Source: Paramecium sonneborni
Lineage: Eukaryota; Ciliophora; Oligohymenophorea; Peniculida; Parameciidae
Assembly: GCA_905182985.1 (NCBI GenBank)
Contig: CAJJDN010000041.1
Location: forward strand, 516,305 to 580,304
Reading direction: 5' to 3'
DNA length: 64,000 bases
Shown here: positions 54,705-64,000 of the stretch, one piece after another
Position numbering within the stretch: the stretch's first letter is position 1
Layout: every line of letters begins with the position of its first letter
The notes under the pieces: model-generated
Databases searched by the model: none
The model's input: only the letters and a program-made list of their open reading frames with translations
What the model was told of the DNA's origin: nothing
Program-made: the position numbers and the translations under genes

Positions 54705-55150
54705 ATTTATTATATTAATTTAAATTAATTTGAATTTTTGACTTCTAATTAATAGACTCTATAAAATAGTTTTGAAGAATTTGATGAAGCTAATTAATAT
54801 ATATATCTTAGTTAATAAAAATGGAAGAAGATATTGACAAAGAATAATTATTATTTTATTAATTTAATAAATTTTATTTCATTAATAGATTAGAATTAAA
54901 ATTAAAGTTAATGATTCCTTTTTTTTGTTAGAATTATTAAATAAAGTAAATTTAAGTCTGTGTATATAAAATCTATTAAAAATAATAAAAATAAGTAGTT
55001 AAATGATTAGTCTCTAAAAGTGATAAGAAATATTAAAACTTAATGTCACAGTTTAACTTTAAATTAATGTAATGAAGAAATAGCCTAAATTATTTTGTGG
55101 CTATAATTTGAAATAGAGAATACTTGATATATTATAAATTTTAATTTAAT
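54705..55150. other. AT-rich intergenic region
   Basis: About 445 bp with no convincing reading frame on either strand. It probably contains the histidine-kinase promoter. No structured RNA recognised. Confidence 0.5.
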
Positions 55151-57872
55151 ATGAACAATAGATTACTATAATATGGCATCTGTGATGTTATAGTTTGTCT
55201 TGTGATTGGAGTGGTAAATATGTTTTAGGAATCCTCTTGTTTTGAGTTTGCGATTGCATTTCTAGCAGAGTTAATTTTGATGATTGCTTTTATTGTTTTG
55301 CTCCATAAAAACTTTTTAAATGCCTTGATTAGAGATTGCTACTTAATAGTTTCATATATGTTATGCTAAATTTTGTAAATTGAATTCTCATAACAATAAC
55401 AAACCGCTGTATTTACAATTATAATTATTAGGAATATATGCTTTTCTTAATCATAAGACTGCTGGTACTTATAACAGCTATTTAAAGAATATCATTTCGA
55501 ATCTGCATTTTTTTTATTGTCTATCTTTACTTATGTATAAGATTAGAGTTCTATACAAATCTATTTCCTTATTTTAGTCTAATATTTGTACCATTATTGT
55601 TCAAACTTGACAAGCAGCAATAAAATCTTTCTAATTTAATTACTGATTTTTTCAAAGAGACAATAACTAATTCTATATTAATAATAGATGCTTAAACAAA
55701 ACAGCCACTATTTCATACTAATTAAATTGAATCTGAATTTTATTATACAATTACTAACTAAAAATATTTTATTAATACACTTGAATAATTTCAAGATTCT
55801 AGTCATAAAACATTAAGTTCAATATTTGATGAATAAAAACTACAAATTACACCTGAAGAATAAGTTTAATATTGCAGACTTTAATAAATCTCAAATGAAG
55901 ATTATTCATATATGGATTAACATTAAAATAAGAAGGTATCAACATTTATTCATGATGAAATTAATGAAGATAGATAAGAATTAGTAATAGAAAGTCCTAA
56001 GTGTCAGGGTGAATCATTAAAAAATTAAAATTCAAATTAATTTAATGATGATACTCCTTATTAAGTCAAAAAAAGTAAATTTAGATAATTCAAAGACAGT
56101 TAGTATCATATTGATTCAATCAAGGAATTAAAATAAAAAAGAATTAATATTTAAGTTTAGCATTGCATTTGGAATTATAAGGGAGCTTTTATGATTTAAA
56201 TTAAAGATTTACGAAATTAATAAATGGTTGAAATATTAAATGATGAATTAGAGGAAAGTAGAAGACAAAACGATAATAAGGATTAGATATTAGCTACAGT
56301 TTTTCATGATTTTAAGACTCCTATTAATGGAATTTCAACTATTGTGGAAGCTATGGAAGAGAAATTTGATATAAATGCATAATAGAAATATTATTTAAGA
56401 ATAATCAAGAAAAATGTATTTTTAATGTTGTACATGATTTAAGACATTTTAGATTTTGCAAGAATTTAAAAGAATTAATTAAGATTAAGTATCACTGATT
56501 TTTATTTGAATGAAATTATAGAAGAAGTAGTTGAATTGGTGGCAATCTAGGCAGAATAAAAGGGAGTTGTTATTAATACCCATTATGATTTGCCAACATA
56601 TTAAATATATAGTGATCCAAATAGAATTAAATAAGTATTAATGAATTTTATATCTAATTCATTAAAATTTACAGAATCAGGTTCTATAACCATATCAGTT
56701 AATTCTCATCAGACAGACAAATCTTAACACATAGTTCGAACAGGTTCATCTAAAAATGTGTTTACTTAATAATAAAATTAATAATCAATTGGATAATTGA
56801 GGAAACAATTATCAGGTAGATCAGTAAAAACAATAACAGGATAAAATAGAATGATATACACAATAACCATAGCAGATACAGGTTGTGGGATATCTGAGTT
56901 AATAAAGCCAAAATTATTTAATATGTTCGCAACATTTCCAAGTTAGAAAGTTCAGAATAAATGTGGTACAGGTATAGGATTAATGGTATGTAAAAAGTTA
57001 ATAAAATTATTGGGACCATCAGAAAATATAGATATATGGAGTGAATAAAATAAAGGAACAAAGATGTCATTTCAGATTTATTCTCGATTGTCTGATGACT
57101 CAAAAAGATCTCCTAATTATATTAGTGTATTTAAATAGGAAAGTAGTTCAAAAAACTTTAATATGGATAGTCAATCTTAATTCGATGAACAACAATCCAT
57201 TTAATAAACATTTGTTAGGTCTTCATTATTATATGTATATTAAAGACCAATTGAAAAACATGATTCAGATGTGAATTTCGATTTCCATCCAGAATAGGAG
57301 GATGCAGATCAATAGAAATAAAATAATATTAATTACATGAAGAACCAACGTTCACCAACTGTGAGCTATATAAAAAATAAAGAATAACCACTTGATGATT
57401 CTTAAGATGTTATCGATCCAAGACATCGTTTATAAAGGATATTATAAAATAGACCACATTTCTCAATTTTGATAGTTGATGATTAACCATTTAATGTTTT
57501 AGCTATGAAACTGTTATTATAGGATACCTGTTCGAATATAACATTTTTAGAAGCCTATAATGGTTAGCAAGCTATAAATAAATTGATAAACTTTTAGAAA
57601 TAAAAAAATATAAAATACGTTTTTATGGATTTATTAATGCCAATATTGAATGGTTGGCAAGCTACTTAAATGATAAGAGAAATGGTATATAATATGAATA
57701 ATTATAGATATAAAAAAAGTCAATAGATGAACTGAAAATAATAGCTATATCAGGTTATGATGATGAAAACGAATAGGATAGATGTGGTAATATTGGATTT
57801 GATGCTTTTATTACTAAACCTGTAAGACTGGAGATGATAGCAGAAGTATTTGTGTAGTTAGAGAAAGTTTGA
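55151..57872 (+). CDS. Hybrid sensor histidine kinase with receiver domain
   Basis: An 891-residue model with two 23-nt introns; exon length is a multiple of three. The N-terminus has several membrane helices (DVIVCLVIGVVNMF, FLAELILMIAFIVLLH and others to about residue 190). The H-box is VFHDFKTPINGIST (phospho-acceptor His). The ATPase has NFISNSLKFT (N box), IADTGCGIS (G1) and GTGIGLMVCKKLI (G2). The receiver has ILIVDDQPFN (acidic pair), YVFMDLLMP (phospho-acceptor Asp), IAISGYDDEN and FITKPV (Lys). It should autophosphorylate on His and pass phosphate to its own Asp in a membrane phosphorelay. The donor of the first intron (GTCTAT) is unusual, and a long Gln/Ser linker precedes the receiver. 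Confidence 0.9.
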
Positions 57873-57966
57873 ATATAAAGTTTTGTATTAATACTGATTA
57901 TATATGTATATATATAAAAACGAAGTATTAATAATCCATACAATAATTTTTAATTGATTGTATATA

Positions 57967-59211
57967 ATGCTAAAGAAACTAAGTTTATATTTGAAATATA
58001 ATCAAAAAAGATATTTATTAATTAAGATGAATTAGAAAATCTTTGAGAAGAAAGACGTAAGAAAATTGTATTTGGATGAAAATGGAAATGTAGATTATAC
58101 AAAGATCTAAGCAAGATGGGATGAATTAAAGAAAGTAAAAGTAAGTTTAGGAAATAAACATTTTACTTAAGAAGTAGTCGAAAAAGCTAAAAAGCTTGAT
58201 TAATAAGATTAATAAAGACTCTTAGACATAATGATAGCAGGATTGACCAATGATGATAGCTCAGTTGGTATAGCTGCTACTAGACCATAAGATTATGATT
58301 TCTATTCGTTTTATTTAGAACCTTTAATTAGAGAATATCATAAAATAGAAGGATAAACTAAATAAGAACATGATTGGGATATACCTGTTGGTGAATATGT
58401 TCTTACTAAAATTGATCCAAAACTTGAAAAAGTTTCAATGAGAGCAAGAGTAGCTAGAAATGTTGATGGATATAATTTACCATCATCAATGGATAAAGAT
58501 GAGAGAATTAAATTTGAAAATTAAATGGTTGGAGTCTTTGAATCATTTGGTTTCCCTGGAAAATATCATAGTTTAACACCAGGACATAAAAATTTTATAT
58601 CAGATTAAGAAGCTTAGGTATTGAGAGATAAACATTTTTTATTTATTAGTATGACACATGATAATTATTTAATGTCAAATGGTGTAGCTTCTGATTGGCC
58701 ATATGGAAGAGGTATATGGTTAAGTTAAGATGAAACTAAAATGGTATGGGTAGGTGAAGAAGATTAATTAAGAATTATATCTATTGTATAAGGTAATGAT
58801 CTAGGTAAAGTTGATTAATCATTACATGAATTATTAACTGGTATTGAAAGAAGTGGATTAAAATTTGCAGAACATTCTACTTATGGTATTATAACTACTT
58901 GTCCAACTAATATGGGAACTGGAAAAAGATAATCTATTTTAGGCAAATTCCCAAATATTACAAAGAATGGAAAAGATGAAGCAAGATTAAAAGAAATTGC
59001 TAAAACATTAGGATTATAAGCAAGAGGTGTTGGAGGAGAACATTCTAATATGGATAGTGAAGGAACTGCTGACATTTCACCATCAGCTAGATTCGGTGTT
59101 ACTGAAGCTATTGTAACCAAGAGATTATTTGAAGGATTGATCAAACTTTATGAATATGAGAAGAATGCCGCTAATGAAAAAGATAGATAAAATTGTTGCA
59201 ATACATTTTGA
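57967..59211 (+). CDS. Arginine kinase (phosphagen kinase)
   Basis: Intronless, 414 residues. The guanidino-kinase domain is complete: SVGIAATRPQDYDFYSFYLE, VSMRARVARNVDGYNLP, TPGHKNFISDQEAQVLRD, LMSNGVASDWPYGRGIW, MVWVGEEDQLRIISI and the active-site CPTNMGTGKRQS (Cys that positions the guanidine). GVGGEHSNMDSEG and DISPSARFGVTEA follow near the end. Phosphagen kinases reversibly store ATP as phosphoarginine; in Paramecium such an enzyme fuels cilia. The first 20 residues (MLKKLSLYLKYNQKRYLLIK) are basic and hydrophobic, like a mitochondrial presequence, with a second ATG at residue 21. The start is therefore ambiguous. Confidence 0.93.
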
Positions 59212-59319
59212 ATTATCATAAAGAACAAACATATTTATAATATTTCCTATACTCTATCTTCTATTAAATATCCTATATAACTATTATCTATATTTATATA
59301 TATATATAATATATTTCAA

Positions 59320-60252
59320 TCATTATTATTATTATTTAGATTTTTTTTATTGAATTTTAGTATTTACAATTTCTTACAATCGTTTCAATTCTTTTTCTAT
59401 TTAACATATTTTTGCTTTCTATTATTTTGTATTTTATTTACTTTTAACTTTTTTTTTTTTTATTTAATCATCTTTTGCTTTTTATTATATTAATTAATTA
59501 AACAAATTATCACATTCTATTTACTCTTAACTTTAGCATTTCAATTTCTCCATCAAAAAATCATTTTCTTATTTCTATTTTTATAAATCAACTTTCAAAG
59601 TATCCAGTTCTCCTCCCATTTATTTTTATATTTTCTCATTTGCCAATTTTAATTATTCTAATTCTAATTTATAATTGTTCAATAAACCTAAAACATTAGT
59701 TCTGCTTTAAGATAATTCATTCTATGACATATCAACCTATAATAATTAGTTATGCATTTATAGTAAATTTTGATAAGATGCTTCTAATTCAACCTTCTCC
59801 TATTGTATTTATTCATTTTAAGCTTATTTATTTTCTAATTATTGTTATAATTATGCTTTTTCATTAACTAAATTATTGAATTGCTATAAACATTAATCCT
59901 CTTATTGTATAGTATTCATTAATTTAATTTTTGCTTTTTCTCCAAATGATTAGACTTTCTATTCAAATTATGATGATAATTCAATTTATTATAATTATAA
60001 TTTTTGATTTAATCTCTCTTAGAAATCAAGCTTAATATTTTGCATTTAAAATTGAATCTATTAGATTTATTTCTTAATTTAATTATTTGATTCTTATAAT
60101 GATTAGTTCCTTTATTAAGTTAATTAAATCAATTTATCATAATTAGTTTATCGATCTGAGTTATTATTTACAATTCCTCTAGATTGTAAATAATCATTCA
60201 ATTATTAATCAATTTATTACATAACTTCATGAGTTTATTCAAAATTTGGCAT
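59320..60252 (-). CDS. Gln-rich coiled-coil protein
   Basis: Intronless, 310 residues, starting MPNFEQTHEVMQQIDQQLND. It is almost entirely coiled-coil, with leucine/isoleucine heptads and very high Gln (for example LNNYKLELEQLKLANEKIQK). The C-terminus is Lys-rich and ends with four Gln. No catalytic or membrane motif. It is tail-to-tail with the arginine kinase (109 bp) and lies downstream of a kinase on the same strand. Confidence 0.7.
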
Positions 60253-60317
60253 GTTTTATGTGTACATAATATTGATTCAAAATTTTATTCAAATTAAAAA
60301 TAATAAGAAAAAAATAT

Positions 60318-61756
60318 TCATTCAAAATCAGGCTTATTGTAAATTTATTTGATTTTGAGTAATTAAGATTTTCTAATACAGAATTCCTTCCTTTTTTTCA
60401 GATTCTCTTCTTTTTCTTTTTTAACTTCTTGATTGATATCAGATTTGAGAGTTTAAATTGTATTCATATATTATTGAACTTTACCTCTAAAAGTTTTGGG
60501 TATCGAACCATTTTCAGATGAGGCATCTGTACTACATCTTAAAGAAGTCATACTCATTCTTTATGTAGTTGCCCCTTTATTTGTTTAAAATATATGATTT
60601 CCTTTACCAAAAGTAATAAATGGATGTTCTAATGCATCTGCAGAACTTAATCTCAATTTATTATCTTTACAGAGAGTTCTTTTTAAAAAATCAATACAAT
60701 TTTCTGAAACACTTAAATTAATTAAACTAATTCTGCCATCATAATTTTTTTATACTAATTCATCATAATTATTAGAAGCAAAAGGTTCCTTTCCTGTTAA
60801 AGCAAGATATGTTATAATTCCAATACTATAAACATCTACTTTAAGATCATATTTTTTATCTTATAAAACTTCAGGTGCAACATATCCAGGTGTTCCACAT
60901 CGATTGTACAAATATTTTCCTTCTTTAGTAAATTTATCTGCTAATCCTAAATCAATCAAAGATATAGTATCAAATGCATCTATTTCTTTTAACATAATAT
61001 TTTATGGTTTTAAATCTCTATGAAATATCCCTTTAGAATGCATGAAACTAATTGCAGTAATGATTGGTTTAATCACTTCTGCTACTTGATTCTCTTCTAA
61101 ACCATATCTACTTAGAGAATGATGGAGTTCCCCTCCTTCAAATAAATCTGTTATGAATATAATATGTTATTTATTTTCGAATACTTCATAAAGTTTAATA
61201 ATATTTGGATGTTATAATAATCTTAAATATTACAATTCTTTATTTATTGCAATTATTTCTGTTTCTTCTAATACTATTCTCTTTTTTTCGAATATTTTGG
61301 CTGCAAAATTTAGTTTATTAATTTTATTAGTAGCTTAATACACTTAAGCTGCTATTCCTTATCCTATTTTCTTAACAATTTTATAATTTGATGTAAAATC
61401 TAATTATATAGTTAAATGTTTAAAGGAATCAATCCACTCCCGAGTATCTCCATATATTTCAACTACATTATCATTCTTTTCTAATATAAATCCTACAATC
61501 TCATTTTGTTTAAATAATATTTTCAAAAAGGAATTCACCAGACTAATGTATTTCTATTATTTATTTATATTTATACATGTTTAGAATATTAAATATGGGA
61601 ATCTCCTAATTATAAGTCTTTTGTTTTTGATTTATTTAATGTTTTTACAAAAAATGTTCTTTAGTTTTTTTACTTAAAATGATTCTATAAATTATAACAC
61701 CAGAGACTTTGACCATCATTAAATACTGAATCTCTATGTCTAATCGTTTCAGCCAT
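60318..61756 (-). CDS. CAMK-like protein kinase with PH-like N-terminal region
   Basis: A 471-residue model with one 23-nt intron; exon length is a multiple of three. Residues 1-130 contain a beta-rich stretch (FVKTLNKSKTKDLQLG, EIVGFILEKNDNVVEIYGD, REWIDSFKHL) like the PH domains that precede kinases in Paramecium. Kinase motifs: IGQGIAAQVYQA, FAAKIFEKK, LFEGGELHH, FHRDLKPQN, LIDLGLADKF (DLG in place of DFG), CGTPGYVAPEV, DVYSIGIITY and LEHPFITFGKGN. A short basic tail follows. Its organisation suggests a calcium/calmodulin- or lipid-responsive kinase, but no EF-hands are present. Confidence 0.85.
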
Positions 61757-62539
61757 GCTGTATTATTGATATTACATCAACGAATTCACTTATTATTTGT
61801 AAGAAATTTAATAATCCATTATATCTTGTATCTATAAATATACAGATTTCAGATTTAGTTCAAATACATATAACTCATTTCAAATTTGACTCATTCTTTT
61901 ATCAATAATTCAAATCCTTTTCGTTTTTCTTCTTATTGCTCTCATTTGCGGAATTTGATTAGTTTCCTCTATATTCATCTTTCATTCGCTCAATATCAAA
62001 TAATTATCATGTTTCTTATTAAATTTATATTCTCATTTTATTAACCAGTTACTTTCAATTCCTTATCTTTAATTTCTAATAATTTTATAGCATAAAAAAA
62101 ATTAGATTTTATTTTTAGTGTATTCTTAATACTAAAAAAAACCATTTATTTAGAAAATAAATTTGATTCTAAACGATTTATTTTTGAATTAGATAATTAA
62201 ATAATCTTCAATAGAGATATTCATTCCAAACATTATAAGAAAAAAAAGACTTTCTTATTTTTTATAAATAATTTATCCCTTTATTTTAGATTTATCTGTT
62301 TGATTATAAATAATAAAATAAATGATTATATAAGGAGCAATAATTATTTATAAATTTTAATTGTAATTAAACTTAACTTATTTTGTGACAACTTTCAAAA
62401 TTGTTTATAATTTTTATATTAAAGTTTGCTTCTATAATGCTTTCGATGAATAGTTAGTTAAAAATTATGAATATTCATTCATCAAAAAGGGCATTTAAAT
62501 AAAATTATTAAAAAAATGAAATAACATTATAATTAATAA
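61757..62539 (-). pseudogene. Decayed minus-strand gene fragment in an AT-rich spacer
   Basis: At about 61815-62092 (-) a frame reads AIKLLEIKDKELKVTGQQNE followed by NINLIRNMIII. It then meets closely spaced in-frame TGAs between coding-like pieces such as RKLIKFRK, EQQEEKRKGFELLIKE and VKFEMSYMYLN. This looks like a former gene with several stops at Trp-compatible places. The rest (62093-62539) is AT-rich without recognisable content. Confidence 0.3.
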
Positions 62540-63973
62540 TCAATTTTATTATCTAGAAAGGCAATCATCGCAAGTATATTAATTATTGCAGTACTCATCA
62601 GACGTTAAAAGTTTTTAGAATTTATAATCTTTAAAACAATTTAAACATTTCATTTATCTTAGGTAGTGAAATGCATCTAAGCATATTAAATATGATTTTT
62701 TATCAATTTGAATTATTTTGACAGTCTATTAACAAATTTAACCTTTGCAATAATAACACCAATCCCCCATTCTACATTTACTTTAGTGGCAATTTGGGCA
62801 TAAATTCATAATAGTATCTAATATTTATTCATAATTTGATGATCGTTTAAATGTTACTTTACAACATTCACATTAAAATTCTTCTTAGTATAATTGTTTT
62901 TCTAAACACTCTTTACAGGTTTCTTTATAATTTTCTATGCTATCCAATTTTTCTTAAGCATTGCAATTTTAACATATTTTATAAAGGTTGCTTTTGTCCA
63001 TATAGCCTCCAAATTCATCAATTATAGGCTTTAGTTTAGTTTGAGATTATTCATTTTTTTGTATTTGATCGATAGGCAAATTAAGCTTCTAGCATAAAGT
63101 AGTGCATTAAGCATGCTGAAATTTGAAAAAATTCATATATCCTTCTTCTCTACAATTTCCTTCATCCTCTATATCTTTAGAATGAATAGATGGATCACTA
63201 AATAGATTTTATTTACCTTATAGATCTGTAATAATCATATTTTTATTAGTTTTTACATAAGTGAAATGCGAGAAAGTAGTAAAATTATATTATTCAAGAT
63301 AAAATGAACCATTGTTACTATATTTCTACCAAGGAATTTCCAAATCTATATAGCTTTCTCCATAAATTATTTTTGTTCCAAAAAATGGGATATCAAATTT
63401 ATATAAATAAGGAGTCGCGTAATAAATGGGAAAAAAATTTCCTTTATTTTAGTAGCATTATTAATTAAAATAATGAGATAATTATTTGGCAATAAGTTAT
63501 TATAAATACCTTGTTTTAGCATAATCTTTGGCCCTAGCTTACAATTCTTCTGCAATTGGTTATTCACTATTTAAATTTTTTATGATAAACCTTGGAATCT
63601 TCAGTACTACATAAACATTATTTTTTTAATCAAAAGCTTTGAATACTTAAACATTTTATCCTTTTTCATTAAATTAAATTTAAAGTTCTGATTTTTCAAT
63701 TTATAATAAAGTTCGTTTTTTTGAGACCTTGGTTGATTACATTTATGCTTTGAATTATGTATAGTAAGAACCATTTCTTTAATCAAATTTGAAATTCATT
63801 TGTTGTTATTTTCTATATTTAGCCTCTCTAAATATATAATGATTATCATCTTCAAATTTAGTTGATTTATTCATAGTTGCAGATAATGAAAATAGTACAT
63901 AATCAGCAAATTTATTTTCAGTGATTCTAGCACTTGAAAAGTTTTGTATCTAGTTTTTTAGAATAGTTTCCAT
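62540..63973 (-). CDS. Alpha-type (atypical) protein kinase with Cys-rich C-terminal tail
   Basis: Intronless, 477 residues, complete in the window (ATG complement of 63971-63973). The alpha-kinase domain shows NVYVVLKIPRFII, a helical AKTRYLQQLIAKQLSHYFNQ, KIIYGESYIDLEIPWQKYSN, TTFSHFTYVKTN, MIITDLQG (the conserved DLQG motif) and LFSDPSIHS. The zinc/core motif is KFQHAQCTTLCQKL. Residues about 320-477 form a second Cys-rich region with repeated CxxC pairs (CQNCNAQ, CKECLE, CECCKV, CPNCHQSKC, CYYCKG, CLNC, CDDC), perhaps a treble-clef or LIM-like array. Alpha-kinases phosphorylate myosin or elongation factor 2 in other organisms. The added zinc-binding tail is the unusual part. Confidence 0.85.
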
Positions 63974-64000
63974 TTTATCAGTATATTACTTTATTGATAT

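Noticed and set aside
62540..63973. Frameshift in the alpha-kinase near 63430
   Set aside because: A recount of the T-run showed start and stop are in the same frame and the domain reads through without a shift.

Overview
The window reads as macronuclear (somatic) DNA of an oligohymenophorean ciliate, most likely a Paramecium. Recognisable proteins only emerge when TAA and TAG are read as glutamine and TGA is the sole stop. Conserved glutamines fall on these codons, for example the catalytic Gln of a Rab GTPase (TAA, 11766-11768). Introns are tiny (about 18-38 nt, mostly 20-30, usually GTA...TAG), genes are packed with very short spacers on both strands, and the DNA is very AT-rich. For most spliced models I checked that intron removal leaves a multiple of three; those models are the most reliable. 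I recognised no tRNA, rRNA, CRISPR array or telomeric repeat.

Layout. 1-7.3 kb: 5' end of an SmD2-like protein (-), an AGC kinase (-), a small membrane protein, a MORN/IQ protein, and an FCP1/SCP-type phosphatase. 7.4-16 kb: kinesin-like protein with an altered P-loop, coiled-coil protein (-), Rab GTPase (-), copine (-), secreted protein. 16-23 kb: M1 aminopeptidase, PG-rich-repeat axonemal protein, STK32-like kinase (-). 23-30 kb: decayed DEAH-box helicase, RING-like protein (-), ribosomal protein eL31 (-), two hypothetical genes and a decayed stretch. 30-38 kb: Tousled-like kinase, Pumilio protein (-), coiled-coil protein, basic protein, polytopic transporter-like protein. 38-45 kb: an 1,808-residue Q/E/N-rich protein carrying about 340 consecutive TAA-encoded glutamines, then small ORFs. 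45-55 kb: WD/beta-propeller protein (-), a D-Ala-D-Ala carboxypeptidase-like S11 peptidase (-), a helical protein, decayed sequence, a CRAL-TRIO protein (-), a coiled-coil protein. 55-64 kb: hybrid histidine kinase, arginine kinase, coiled-coil protein (-), CAMK-like kinase (-), alpha-kinase with a Cys-rich tail (-).

Four direct duplications of 901, 1063, 1118 and 1083 bp each flank an N (three single Ns, one run of 100). They look like unmerged contig overlaps, not biology, and each truncates or duplicates part of a gene. The true locus is therefore about 4 kb shorter than the window.

The gene set is ordinary for a ciliate: kinases and phosphatases, cytoskeleton and cilium parts, trafficking, translation and RNA binding. 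I saw no operon-like or defence-like cluster. The best leads are the pure TAA polyglutamine tract, the bacterial-type S11 peptidase, the kinesin with a modified nucleotide-binding loop, and several decayed loci whose in-frame TGAs sit where Trp would fit.
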